From the IMG/VR virus record IMGVR_UViG_3300030329_003887, positions 1 through 57,423 of that record: a stretch of DNA of 57,423 nt; one strand, given 5' to 3'. The position numbers were made by a program, and so were the translations under genes. Under the pieces are notes generated by a model. The model worked only from the letters and a program-made list of their open reading frames with translations. It searched no databases and was not told the origin of the DNA. Shown in pieces: positions 1-7,599 of this stretch. The DNA is from a virus. How positions within the stretch are numbered: the stretch's first letter is position 1; each line of letters starts with the position of its first letter.

Positions 1-100
1 ATGAATGAAGTGGCTGGATCTCCAACCATTCCACGAACAAGACGAAGAACAACAGCACCATCTGCATCAATAGCTTCTGCGGCTGCCAGCAATCGAGCGC
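1..100. repeat. Terminal repeat, left copy (circular contig overlap)
   Basis: These 100 nt recur at 57324-57423, identical over the first 98 and differing only at position 99 (g here, a at 57422). The MoxR-like reading frame on the minus strand passes from position 1 to 57323 without a shift when the ends are joined. The simplest reading is assembly overlap of a circular or circularly permuted genome of about 57,323 bp. Confidence 0.93.
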
Positions 101-914
101 AAGCAAACCAACTTCTTGGGCTGGGCCATGCTCTACCAGCAGACGCTTCGTCTTCAGGACAGTTCAGCAACTTCTCCGCGCCGAACCGTTTGATGTAGGA
201 AGAAACGAGTACTCGCTTTGAAGGAATGAGATCTTCCCATCCTTTCGGGAGCTTCGAAACTTCTGGGTCAGGAAAACCCGTAAGCATTCCGTCACACCAT
301 TCGTCTACGTTCAAAGAAAAATCAAGATGACACCAACGATTGGCAGCAGGTGGCGCAAGATCCCAACCACCGGCAGCTTGGTCCGCAGGATTTGCAGACG
401 CTGCGATGGAAAGATTCTCAGGCAACTGCAAGTCACCACACTTTCTTTCACCCACAATCTTCAGTGTCGCAGCTTGAACAGCAGGCGGCGTACAACTGTA
501 CTCATCCAAGTAAAGAAGAGCACCGCCAGATTCTGCAGACTCACAACAGTTGATGGCCCACTCAGGTGGGACACGAGAAAAGAAAGCGCCGCGTTTCGTT
601 TTTTCAGATTCACGGAGCTTCTGATATTCCTCAACAAGTTCTTTCGAAGAAAGATCACCAAGATCTTTATCGGAAAACTCGATGAGCTTCTCGAAAACAT
701 GCTTGTCGTCGTTTGAGTTTGCGTTTCCATCCAACATCGGAAGACCAACATCAGTTGGATCCCAAGTAGAACAGATCTGTTCAATAAGATTGAACTTCAA
801 CGACCTTGCGATTGCTTGTGTAATCATTGTCTTACCAACACCGGGCGGTCCCCACAAAAGTACGGGCTGCCCAGCTTGAATGCATATTGAATATGCTTGG
901 ATTACAGGGTTCAT
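1..914 (-). CDS. MoxR/CobS-like AAA+ ATPase, N-terminal part (gene split by contig ends)
   Basis: First ~304 codons of a MoxR-type AAA+ ATPase; the rest is at 57323->56999, giving about 412 aa on the circle. The ATG at 914 has GGAGGT 8 nt upstream. Walker A GPPGVGKT is at residues 22-29 and Walker B LLYLDE near 133-138, followed by a sensor-1 like AASANP segment. MoxR ATPases are chaperone-like enzymes that work with VWA-domain partners. Such a partner lies two genes downstream (54556-55830), and the pair resembles CobS/CobT in build. No cobalamin genes are present, so a metal-chelatase role should not be assumed. The Walker motifs and frame continuity are seen directly; the partnership is inferred from order and family precedent. 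Confidence 0.88.
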   Translation of the reverse strand, partial: MNPVIQAYSICIQAGQPVLLWGPPGVGKTMITQAIARSLKFNLIEQICSTWDPTDVGLPMLDGNANSNDDKHVFEKLIEFSDKDLGDLSSKELVEEYQKLRESEKTKRGAFFSRVPPEWAINCCESAESGGALLYLDEYSCTPPAVQAATLKIVGERKCGDLQLPENLSIAASANPADQAAGGWDLAPPAANRWCHLDFSLNVDEWCDGMLTGFPDPEVSKLPKGWEDLIPSKRVLVSSYIKRFGAEKLLNCPEDEASAGRAWPSPRSWFACARLLAAAEAIDADGAVVLRLVRGMVGDPATSF

Positions 915-933
915 TTTCTTTTACCTCCAAAAG

Positions 934-955
934 CACCAGACAAAATCGTCTGGTG
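934..955 (-). terminator. Hairpin plus T-run directly before the MoxR ribosome site
   Basis: A perfect 8-bp stem CACCAGAC/GTCTGGTG with a 6-nt loop, followed on the minus strand by CTTTT and then at once by the GGAGGT of the MoxR gene. It looks like an intrinsic terminator in the leader, so it may act as an attenuator. Just upstream is a GTGTG...CACAC hairpin (about 956-979). Confidence 0.5.
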
Positions 956-985
956 TGTGTGTTGATTTATTCAGCACACAGTAAG

Positions 986-1021
986 GGACATCTTCCATCC
1001 AATCGAGGACAGAAGATGTCC
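986..1021 (-). terminator. Long hairpin after the 226-aa gene
   Basis: Perfect 10-bp inverted repeat GGACATCTTC/GAAGATGTCC with a 16-nt loop, followed on the minus strand by CTTACTGTGTG. The T-run is weak, so termination is less certain than at the other spacers, but it holds the same place in the spacer as the strong terminators at 1779, 2516 and 55873. Confidence 0.45.
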
Positions 1022-1061
1022 GATACTTTGAGCTGAAGCTTGAGAAACCTTTCTCTACTTT

Positions 1062-1742
1062 CTACCCACTGGGCGAAACATGGTATGGCCGCCCAGTTCT
1101 CTGTGCTGGTGACATACTGCAGGAGTATTGTTGGCCTTTCTTTCTAAACCAGAAACCACATTCATGGGATGGCATATTGTATGACATACAAGAGAAAGTC
1201 AGAACCAGTTCCTCTCCGCACTCGGGCACAAGAATAGTCCAGTGTTTTTTCATACTGACACGCCAGCTTTCTTCTGGCAGATCAATGCGAGACCATTTCT
1301 CAGACAACATTGGGTACCAGTCAAGATCCGGTGCTTGCTTCCTGAAAAAAGAATGCAGGAAAAGCATCTGTTCAGCACGGAATCCCATGTTCCGGCTCCA
1401 ATGAACTGGCATCGGATAAAGTTTATCCAGAATCTTGCTCTTTCTTTCACTGAGCAGAGGCTTCCAACCTTCTCTATATTTCCCAGCGTTCTCTTTCTTT
1501 CTGTGCCAACGAATCCTTGCGCACATTTCAAGGTGTTGAGCCAAAGCACGCGGGACTCCCTTACGAGACTCGGCGTAACTGAATCCAGAGTAGTAAAGAA
1601 AAAGTCTCCGGACTTCTTCGCATCGGGCACGCCGACACTGAGTCCGTATCTTCCCATTCTTGATTTCTATACTGTGTTTTCTCGCATTACCGTCTTCGTC
1701 GAGACACATGACACGGAAAGACACATCAGTATTCTCATCCAT
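1062..1742 (-). CDS. Hypothetical protein, early region (226 aa)
   Basis: Not recognised. The ATG at 1742 is chosen because AGGAGGT sits just upstream; a longer open frame to 1796 runs back through the leader hairpin and ribosome site and is unlikely to be used. The product is basic and rich in Arg, Lys and Trp, with scattered cysteines and histidines (for example CRRARC near residue 36) but no clear metal-binding set, no membrane segment and no nucleotide-binding motif. It is one of a series of separate leftward genes, each with its own terminator and ribosome site. A role in host takeover is a guess from position only. Confidence 0.75.
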   Translation of the reverse strand: MDENTDVSFRVMCLDEDGNARKHSIEIKNGKIRTQCRRARCEEVRRLFLYYSGFSYAESRKGVPRALAQHLEMCARIRWHRKKENAGKYREGWKPLLSERKSKILDKLYPMPVHWSRNMGFRAEQMLFLHSFFRKQAPDLDWYPMLSEKWSRIDLPEESWRVSMKKHWTILVPECGEELVLTFSCMSYNMPSHECGFWFRKKGQQYSCSMSPAQRTGRPYHVSPSG

Positions 1743-1778
1743 TTTAGTTACCTCCTTGGTTGTGCAAAAGCGCACAGT

Positions 1779-1811
1779 AAAAAGCACCAGCCGCAAAGAC
1801 TGATGCTTTTT
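1779..1811 (-). terminator. Intrinsic terminator between early genes
   Basis: Minus-strand stem of 12 bp (AAAAAGCATCAG pairs with CTGGTGCTTTTT, one G-U) ending in TTTTT, followed by ACTGTG and a short TGTGC/GCACA hairpin (1761-1776) in front of the next ribosome site. The G-U pair exists only in the minus-strand RNA, which fits leftward transcription. Confidence 0.75.
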
Positions 1812-1822
1812 CCAACGAGCTT

Positions 1823-2476
1823 TTACTCTTCTTCCAAGATCGAACGATCGATCTCTCGGAGTACGCTGAGCAGACGATCAAAGTTTTTCTGATTGCCGAT
1901 GATTTTCTTTTCAGAAATCGACAGATCATTAAAGCTTTCGACATCTTGAAAAGAGTACTGAAGCAAGTCTGCCGCCATTACTCTGACATCAACATCATCT
2001 TCGAAAACATAGCTCCACTTTTCACCACGCTCTTCGAGTTCACTCTGCAAAAGTTCATAAGCAGAGCGCGCTGTCTTCAGCATGTACCGTTCGGGACGGA
2101 TCCGTTCCGCGTCAGGCCTCTCAGAAATCTTTTTCACAGCTTCTGTGAATGACTGAACCCAGTCGGGACTCATCGAACCCAAAAGATCGTAAGCAAAGTT
2201 CGCCGTTGCTTTCCGATTCGGAACGCCTTTCCATTCTGGATTATCATCAATCCATTCTTGGGCAGACTCGATTGCCTTCTTCTTCTTAGCCTCTCGGGCA
2301 TCGACACCAGCCTGAAAGAAATCAGACTCAGCTATATCGCCGAGAGTTTTCTCCTTGCCAGACTCCATAGGCAGAACCCCATCACTCTCATAAAAGTGAA
2401 GGCATTCCTGACTACACAAAGTCTCGCCCGCGATTTCTGATTCTTCGAAATCTTTTCCGCAGTGCATACACTGCAT
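1823..2476 (-). CDS. Zinc-ribbon protein of unknown function (217 aa)
   Basis: Begins MQCMHCGKDF; C-x2-C at residues 3-6 and a second pair CSQEC about 15 residues later form a small zinc ribbon. The rest is mostly helical and acidic, with no further motif that I recognise. The start is the ATG at 2476 with AGGAGGT upstream; an in-frame GTG at 2482 overlaps the ribosome site and is rejected. The ribbon suggests nucleic-acid or protein binding. It lies in the leftward early block between two terminator-flanked neighbours. Confidence 0.78.
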   Translation of the reverse strand: MQCMHCGKDFEESEIAGETLCSQECLHFYESDGVLPMESGKEKTLGDIAESDFFQAGVDAREAKKKKAIESAQEWIDDNPEWKGVPNRKATANFAYDLLGSMSPDWVQSFTEAVKKISERPDAERIRPERYMLKTARSAYELLQSELEERGEKWSYVFEDDVDVRVMAADLLQYSFQDVESFNDLSISEKKIIGNQKNFDRLLSVLREIDRSILEEE

Positions 2477-2515
2477 ATTCACCTCCTATTTGTGAGTCTT
2501 CATTGACTGCACAGT

Positions 2516-2545
2516 AAAACCCACCGACAAAAGCCGATGGGTTTT
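2516..2545 (-). terminator. Intrinsic terminator between early genes
   Basis: Inverted repeat AAAACCCA/TGGGTTTT with a short loop, ending in TTTT on the minus strand, followed by ACTGTG and a TGTG-AGTC/GACT-CACA hairpin (2491-2513) before the next ribosome site. Same plan as 1779-1811 and 55873-55906. Confidence 0.72.
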
Positions 2546-2560
2546 CCAATACATTCAAGG

Positions 2561-2806
2561 TCACGCCTCGATAAAAGAACCGAGCCGCTCTTCAATCTCT
2601 CGACAGACAAGACTGAACTTCTTCTGTCCGATGCGAAGGTTCTTCATTGCCCGCGCATGTTCGCCGAACTCATGTTCGACACAGTCCAGAATGTCTTGGC
2701 AGTTTGCATTGCTTCGACCAAGTCTTTGCCACTGTTCAAGAACATCCTCCAATGGACGTTTAAGTGGTGGCGGTTTCGGACGGTTTCTTTCTCTTTGTTT
2801 TCCCAT
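2561..2806 (-). CDS. Small hypothetical protein (81 aa)
   Basis: Not recognised. The ATG at 2806 follows AAGGAGGT with good spacing. It has a basic, proline-rich N-terminus (KQRERNRPKPPPLKRP), then a helical body with HEFGEHARAM. It is a soluble small early protein with its own leader and terminators on both sides, so it is probably expressed as a separate unit. Too short and too plain for a functional call. Confidence 0.7.
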   Translation of the reverse strand: MGKQRERNRPKPPPLKRPLEDVLEQWQRLGRSNANCQDILDCVEHEFGEHARAMKNLRIGQKKFSLVCREIEERLGSFIEA

Positions 2807-2841
2807 GTTACCTCCTTGTGCGCTTGGGAAATAGCAGCACA

Positions 2842-2872
2842 GAAAACCATTCCAATCTATAGAATAGTTTTC
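2842..2872 (-). terminator. Intrinsic terminator upstream of the 81-aa gene
   Basis: An 11-bp stem GAAAACTATTC/GAATGGTTTTC on the minus strand (one G-U, which would be an A-C mismatch on the plus strand), followed by TTTTCTGTG and a TGTGC/GCACA hairpin (2817-2841). The stop codon of a possible 11-codon leader ORF (2892->2857) falls in its loop. Confidence 0.68.
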
Positions 2873-3003
2873 TTTGTTTCTATTTCACTCATCGCACTAC
2901 CAGACTGTGCTGGACGTTTTATTTTCTGAGGCCGTGACGCAGGGCCGATAAAAAATCTACGCGCGCCAAGCTCTGCCGCCCAGTGGACCCAACAACGAAG
3001 AAA

Positions 3004-3027
3004 CCCCCCACCGTTTCCGGTGGAGGG
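3004..3027 (-). terminator. Intrinsic terminator of the 251-aa early gene
   Basis: Minus-strand CCCTCCACC, loop GGAAAC, then GGTGGGGGG and TTTCTT. A second GC-rich stem (CGCGGG/CCCGCG, about 3041-3067) lies between it and the gene's stop. Together they close the first leftward transcription unit. The remainder of the 2807-3136 spacer holds no credible gene. Confidence 0.75.
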
Positions 3028-3136
3028 TCTCTGATTGTGCGCGGGTCTCATTGTCCCGTGGCCCGCGTCCATAGATGACAGAACATGCCGCCAACTATGG
3101 CGAGGGTCGCCAGTTGAAGCAGAAACGGGTCCGGCA

Positions 3137-3892
3137 TTAGTTCGACGCCTTACCTTTTGCCCGTGGCTTTGCTCGCGGTTTGGGTTTCGGTTTTGCTTCC
3201 GGTTCCGGTTCCGGCATCGGTTCCGCGAGAACTTCACCATCATCGGACAAGTACCGGTCCCACGTTGTGCCATCGCTCCGGTTTTTTCGTTGCTTCAGGC
3301 TGTACCGGGCATCGTTCACCGCTTCCGGAACACCTTTGCCGCGTTTCTCGCAGTATGCAAGGCACGCGAGGTACTCTGCGCGAATCTCGCCGGGACGCGT
3401 CACGAACTCAGGCATGCCCGAACCGTAGCAAAGCAGACCGTCTGAATCCGCGTGTGAACCCCACTGACGGTTCACGGCTTCAAGGAACGTGGACCGCTTT
3501 TTGTCGCCCAGTTCCGCTTTCCATGTCGCCATCTGCTTCCGCGTCAGGTACATGGGAAAGCCCTTCGAGTTCATCAGTGGTTGGCCGATGAACTCTTCAT
3601 GCTTCACCACGGGTCGCCCTTCAGTCACGGTATCATCGAAGACACGTTTAACGAGCATCAGAACGCCGTTGTTCGCGGCGCTCGTTTCTCGTGGCGTCAT
3701 CCCCTGAGTCGGGACGAAATACACCGAATATCCGCACCCGATTTTATTATCGGGGTTGGATGGCTTCAGGTCATCGATGGCGAGCACTTGAAAAGAACCG
3801 GGCAACGCGGCACGGATGCCGCCTACGCGTCTCTTTTCGCCGTTTTCTTCGATGGTTTGAAAGGGAAAGGTTGTGAGTGTTGATTGTCGCAT
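3137..3892 (-). CDS. First leftward early protein, unknown (251 aa)
   Basis: Not recognised. It is the first gene leftward from the divergent hub, so probably among the earliest made. Start ATG at 3892 (MRQSTLTTF), with TTTGGAGAAAA upstream; an in-frame TTG five codons earlier lies before the GGAG and is rejected. It has a globular body and a C-terminal tail of alternating P with E then K/R (EPEPEAKPKPKPRAKPRAKG), likely disordered and nucleic-acid binding. Its third positions are much more GC-rich than those of neighbouring genes, matching the adjacent hub and suggesting that gene and hub have a shared and different origin from the rest of the genome. Confidence 0.8.
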   Translation of the reverse strand: MRQSTLTTFPFQTIEENGEKRRVGGIRAALPGSFQVLAIDDLKPSNPDNKIGCGYSVYFVPTQGMTPRETSAANNGVLMLVKRVFDDTVTEGRPVVKHEEFIGQPLMNSKGFPMYLTRKQMATWKAELGDKKRSTFLEAVNRQWGSHADSDGLLCYGSGMPEFVTRPGEIRAEYLACLAYCEKRGKGVPEAVNDARYSLKQRKNRSDGTTWDRYLSDDGEVLAEPMPEPEPEAKPKPKPRAKPRAKGKASN

Positions 3893-4260
3893 TGTGATTT
3901 TCTCCAAACGAGCCCAAAAAAGCGGGGCTCAATCGCTCCGGGTCTGAATGACCCGTGAAAACCCGCGACACTGTAAAGGCTCGCGGGGTCACAAGGGCCA
4001 GCGGACACAGGGCCCGCCAGCCGGAGGTTTGGAGGGGCCGCCCGCTATGGGCGACCGTCCACCATATCGCGCCCACTGGGGCCACCCGCCAGCCGGGCCA
4101 CCTGCTCACCGCGACCCCGTGGAACGGGGAGGGCGGTAGCTGGGTGACGCCTCTGGTAAGGTGGAGTCAATGGGCTGGACTGTCAAGGAGCGGGAGGGGT
4201 GACTCGGGGGCGGGGTCCGAAGACCGGCACCGCAAGGTCACTACCAGTGTATCAAACAGG

Positions 4261-4316
4261 TGGGCACTTGTCGACGGTGGACGACGGGTGAGCTTCACCC
4301 GAGCTTCAGGTGCCCA
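4261..4316 (+). ncRNA. Candidate structured RNA stem inside the hub
   Basis: Outer 10-bp stem TGGGCACTTG/CAGGTGCCCA (4261-4270 with 4307-4316) enclosing a perfect 7-bp hairpin CGGGTGA-GCT-TCACCCG (4285-4301). The single non-Watson-Crick pair in the outer stem is U-G in the plus-strand RNA but would be A-C on the minus strand, so the fold favours a rightward transcript toward the packaging genes. Whether it is transcribed is unknown. Confidence 0.4.
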
Positions 4317-4416
4317 GGGAGCTGTCAGCCCGGACGAATTTAGGCCGGCCGGCGAGGAGCTGGCCCGCACTGGGGTCCGCTCAGACGGGGAAAGAGCTGC
4401 AGCGAAAAGCATTCCC

Positions 4417-4438
4417 GGTTAGGGGGGGTGGGGGTTAG
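4417..4438 (+). repeat. G-rich tract with repeated GGTTAG-like ends
   Basis: A run of two, seven and five G's separated by TTA and T, flanked by GGTTAG and GGTTAG-like steps, at the right edge of the hub just before the packaging genes. It could form a two-layer quadruplex on the plus strand. It lacks four G3 tracts, so a stable canonical quadruplex is not assured. Confidence 0.4.
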
Positions 4439-4524
4439 AGCCGAAGGCGGAGTCCCGGTGAGCACACATTCAAAATAGGCGAAAATTCTTGGCGGTTAAA
4501 AATAGACCAGTTTCAACCTTGTTT

Positions 4525-5484
4525 ATGCGCGCAGGCAAATCCCAAGCAACTTGGGCGGACAACTTTGGAATGGAAAGTTTTCTGCAGGCGTTTGGATATG
4601 ACACGCCATTTCTACAGAATGAAAAGAAATATCAGCGGAAGTTAAATCCCAGCTTTTCTCGGGCCCTGAAACACATCCGTCAGTGGGCGCTGGACCACCC
4701 GATCTTGGGCTGCGGAATCTTAGATGAGCGATTCGGGGTCGCACCCCCAGAATGGGCTGGAAGAGTGCGGGATGCGTGGGGATTAGAAGAAATACCAACG
4801 CCATATGAAATGGCGTGTTCGTTTCTGTATACACCGGCACCGAGATTCTGGAAATCTTTGGAACGTAGCGACCCAAAATCTCTTTCTATGCTGTATTGGT
4901 TTCTGGCAGGAATGCCAACTCGGGCAATCGCGGAAATCTTCGAGGTTTCTCCGCCAACTGTCCACAATAGAATAGCTTCTGTTATTTCTTGGGCTATGAA
5001 GACGCCAAGATTTGCCTTATGGAGTCTTAGTACAGACTTGATTCCTTCGGCCACGAGTTTGACGAAGGCAAGAGCGGCGGCAGCTCTGTGGAGGGGCGAC
5101 CCAATGACGAAATGGCTGCCCGATCCCAAGGAAGCGCACAATGCGCTACAGGGAATCATGGATAGCCCCTATATTCGGGCCCAGTTAGCGAGTGGTCGGG
5201 CGTATCAGCCGATACCGAGGCCGATATACAGCCCCGATTTTGTATGGCCCGGCCTTGAGGCCAAGCGAAAGTGGGAATCCGAGGGCTCGATGTCCGCACG
5301 CTGGCTTATGCGCTGGCGTATGTACTTACGAGAGCGATTAAAGGGGGATGTGCCCACTTGGGTGCGCATTCCGGAGCGATGTCCGATATACTCAGTAGAG
5401 GATAGGGAGATTATCGATGTTCGACGACGACGAAAACGAAGAAAGCAGCTTGCAGCCAGCCGATCCGGCAATCCCCGGACTTGA
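4525..5484 (+). CDS. Helix-turn-helix protein next to terminase, possible small terminase subunit
   Basis: First rightward gene. A central helix-turn-helix reads WFLAGMPTRAIAEIFEVSPP followed by TVHNRI, of the sigma-region-4/terminase-small type, and the C-terminus is very basic (RRRRKRRKQ). Position directly before the large terminase and DNA-binding features fit a small terminase subunit that recognises the packaging site; a transcription regulator of the late block is the alternative. The start is uncertain: no good ribosome site is visible. I use ATG 4525; TTG 4489 extends it by 12 codons and ATG 4570 shortens it by 15. Its last 68 bp overlap the next gene. Confidence 0.7.
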   Translation: MRAGKSQATWADNFGMESFLQAFGYDTPFLQNEKKYQRKLNPSFSRALKHIRQWALDHPILGCGILDERFGVAPPEWAGRVRDAWGLEEIPTPYEMACSFLYTPAPRFWKSLERSDPKSLSMLYWFLAGMPTRAIAEIFEVSPPTVHNRIASVISWAMKTPRFALWSLSTDLIPSATSLTKARAAAALWRGDPMTKWLPDPKEAHNALQGIMDSPYIRAQLASGRAYQPIPRPIYSPDFVWPGLEAKRKWESEGSMSARWLMRWRMYLRERLKGDVPTWVRIPERCPIYSVEDREIIDVRRRRKRRKQLAASRSGNPRT

Positions 5485-5794
5485 GGAACTGTTCTCAGAG
5501 AAGGTTCGGTCGATTGACCATGTGCTAGATTACGCCTCTACATGTGCGCTGGCTATTGCAAATGGGAATGTACCAGTAAAGTTTTCGAAGGAGCTAAGGC
5601 TTTGGGGTGAGCTTATGTATAGCTGCATTCAGGCACAGAAGGTCCAAGAGACAGATGGCGATGTCAACTTCATCGGCCAGTTAATCCAGATTGCAGGGAC
5701 TCCGGGGGAGGCGCTATTGAAGGATGCGCTTCCTGAGAAGGAAATCGAAGCAATCGAGATGGTACAGGATAAACCGATTGTGGTGAATGAGTAA
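5417..5794 (+). CDS. Small acidic protein before the large terminase (125 aa)
   Basis: Starts MFDDDENEES with GGGAG upstream; acidic and mostly helical, with no clear HTH. It overlaps the HTH gene by 68 bp in another frame, and its TAA shares a base with the ATG of the large terminase (TAATG), so the two are likely co-translated. Small terminase subunits are often short and acidic, so this gene is the rival candidate for that role, with the HTH protein as recogniser. No motif decides between them. Confidence 0.72.
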   Translation: MFDDDENEESSLQPADPAIPGLEELFSEKVRSIDHVLDYASTCALAIANGNVPVKFSKELRLWGELMYSCIQAQKVQETDGDVNFIGQLIQIAGTPGEALLKDALPEKEIEAIEMVQDKPIVVNE

Positions 5795-7590
5795 TGTCTA
5801 ATCCGGGCAAACCGTCTACACCTATTGGGCAGCAACTAGGGGGAGGGGGGAGTCAAGTGGGGTCTCAGACGCCGCAGACAAACCCAAAAGCCCAGCAGGT
5901 TCTGTCCTTTCTCCAATCGCCAATCAAGTCATTGCCTGCGTTCGGTCAAGTACATGATCAGCGAACGGGTCAATTTGTGAAGTATGATCCTTACCGACTG
6001 ACCAAGACGTTGCAAGCAGAGATTCTAGAATACCTATCAAATCCACCACTTACGAATGCAAATCAAGCTAAGTTTCTGACTGTCCTCACGGCGCGTCAGA
6101 TGGGTAAGTCTCTGACATCTGAGTACGGGTGTTACCCAAAAGCGGCTTTTACCCCCGGACATGACCATGTTTGTATTGCGGATACTAAAGATCGAGCCGA
6201 GTATCTCCATAAACGTGTTCACCATCTTCATGAGCGCTGGCCAACAAAAGTTCGTAGTAGGCAGATCCCGAATCGAGAAGCGCGGCAGTTGACCTTCCGC
6301 CCCATGGAAGGGGGAAAGATGCGTGTCCTCTCGGCAGAGACCGGAGCTGTAGGTATCGGGCAGAGTCCCGATACGTTTCACGCTTCTGAGTGCGCATTCT
6401 GGGCTGACTTCGCTGGATCAATGTTCCTTATCTGGCCGTCTCTCATGAACCGAGACCATGCTCTTGCCATCTTTGAGTGTACGCCTTGGGAAGCTAGAAG
6501 TGATTGGCATAACCACTGCTTAGAAGCCAAGAATGGGGTAGGTCGCCACACATACTTGTTTAAACCTTTCTGGGATGGGCACTTGAATGCCCGTCCTTGG
6601 GATAAAGACTGGAAGCTCACAAATGAAGAAGTAGATCTGATGAACCAGTACGGTTCAGTTGGTTTAGAGTTGGAGAACCTCGCCTTTCGTCGTTTGATTA
6701 TGGAGACAGACGTAAAGATTCGACGGCATCCAGAGTTCTTCCGGGTTTTCTACCCATTCGACGATGTGAGTTGTTGGCTAGCAAGCGCACAGTCTGCCAT
6801 CCCGTCACATGTGTTGGAACGTCATCAGAATAAGAAGCTTGTTCCGTGGAGAGGTCCGTATAAAGAGTATGAGCAACCGGATCCCAACGCTTATTACGTC
6901 ATGGGAGTTGACCCTTGCGGTCATGCTGCCCGAGATCATGCATCTTTTCAGATCCTGAAATGCTATGACGGTGAGTGGACCCAAGTTGCGACATACGCAG
7001 AACACAGCGATCCGATCGTGTTCACAAGAGAGATCGTTCGCGCCGCGAAGAAATACAACAATGCTCTGGTCGTCGTAGAATCTAATGGTGTTGGGCAATC
7101 TGTTTTGGCCCTTCTTCGAGACTGGGACTATTCGAATGTTTTCTACGAAAAATTAAAGCGACCGGGCTTTACAACAACCTCCAAATCTTTGGGCCAGTGC
7201 ATGGGTTGGCTCACTGACGCCCTCATGGATGAGCTTGTTCTGAATGATGAGAACACTGTTGAGCAGCTTCTAAGTTATCGTAATGACAAGATTATTGAGG
7301 AAAACGTAGCTTCAGAAATTGCGCGAGGCCAAGCATCAAATCGGCGAAGAGAGCGTCATCACTGGGATAAGGTTTCTGCGCTCAGTATGGCAGTTGTTGG
7401 TGCGCGCTGGGCCCCACGTCGCCAAAAAATGAGTCCTGAAAAGCGGGATGTGGATAAGAATGTTGTGCTCTTCCCTACATGGGACTCTTGGAATGCGTAT
7501 CAAAAGAGCGCAGAAGAGCAAAAATCGCGTCGTCCTTCCTTGCGGAAGAGCCATGGATCGTGGTACAGAAAAGGTCCAAAGTGGAAATAG
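5794..7590 (+). CDS. terL: Terminase large subunit (ATPase-nuclease)
   Basis: 598 aa DNA-packaging motor. The N-terminal ~60 residues are Gly/Pro/Gln-rich and probably disordered. The ATPase domain has a Walker A-like TARQMGKS at about 99-106 and an acidic beta-strand segment (ASECAFWAD) in the Walker B place. The C-terminal RNase H-like nuclease shows the expected three acidic residues: D373 in VMGVDPCGHA, E429 in VVVESNGVG and D525 in HHWDKVSALS. It translocates DNA into the procapsid through the portal encoded two genes downstream and cuts it into unit lengths. Length and domain order are normal for the family. Confidence 0.95.
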   Translation: MSNPGKPSTPIGQQLGGGGSQVGSQTPQTNPKAQQVLSFLQSPIKSLPAFGQVHDQRTGQFVKYDPYRLTKTLQAEILEYLSNPPLTNANQAKFLTVLTARQMGKSLTSEYGCYPKAAFTPGHDHVCIADTKDRAEYLHKRVHHLHERWPTKVRSRQIPNREARQLTFRPMEGGKMRVLSAETGAVGIGQSPDTFHASECAFWADFAGSMFLIWPSLMNRDHALAIFECTPWEARSDWHNHCLEAKNGVGRHTYLFKPFWDGHLNARPWDKDWKLTNEEVDLMNQYGSVGLELENLAFRRLIMETDVKIRRHPEFFRVFYPFDDVSCWLASAQSAIPSHVLERHQNKKLVPWRGPYKEYEQPDPNAYYVMGVDPCGHAARDHASFQILKCYDGEWTQVATYAEHSDPIVFTREIVRAAKKYNNALVVVESNGVGQSVLALLRDWDYSNVFYEKLKRPGFTTTSKSLGQCMGWLTDALMDELVLNDENTVEQLLSYRNDKIIEENVASEIARGQASNRRRERHHWDKVSALSMAVVGARWAPRRQKMSPEKRDVDKNVVLFPTWDSWNAYQKSAEEQKSRRPSLRKSHGSWYRKGPKWK

Positions 7591-7599
7591 GAGTTTCTA

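Larger units (their letters stand above)
3893..4488. other. GC-rich structured non-coding hub between divergent gene blocks
   Basis: About 600 bp with no credible gene, between the leftward early block and the rightward packaging genes. Positions 4021-4140 are 90/120 G+C, far above the rest of the window. It contains many perfect hairpins: CGGGTC/GACCCG (3939-3955), CCCGCGA/TCGCGGG (3962-3987), TATGG/CCATA (4046-4066), CCCCGT/ACGGGG (4115-4129), GGTC-CGAA-GACC (4214-4225) and CGGGTGA/TCACCCG (4285-4301). There is also a 12-bp direct repeat CCCGCCAGCCGG (4013-4024 and 4085-4096). Candidate roles are packaging (cos/pac) site, structured RNA, origin, or divergent control region. Which one cannot be decided by reading alone. 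Confidence 0.7.

Noticed and set aside
1242-1892. 216-aa open frame on the plus strand
   Set aside because: Antisense to the 226-aa early gene and its terminator; composition (Phe/Ser/Arg) looks like a mirror of coding sequence.
3955-4422. 155-aa open frame on the plus strand through the GC-rich hub
   Set aside because: GTG start without ribosome site, Arg/Gly/Ser/Thr-rich composition typical of chance frames in GC-rich DNA, and it runs through many hairpins.
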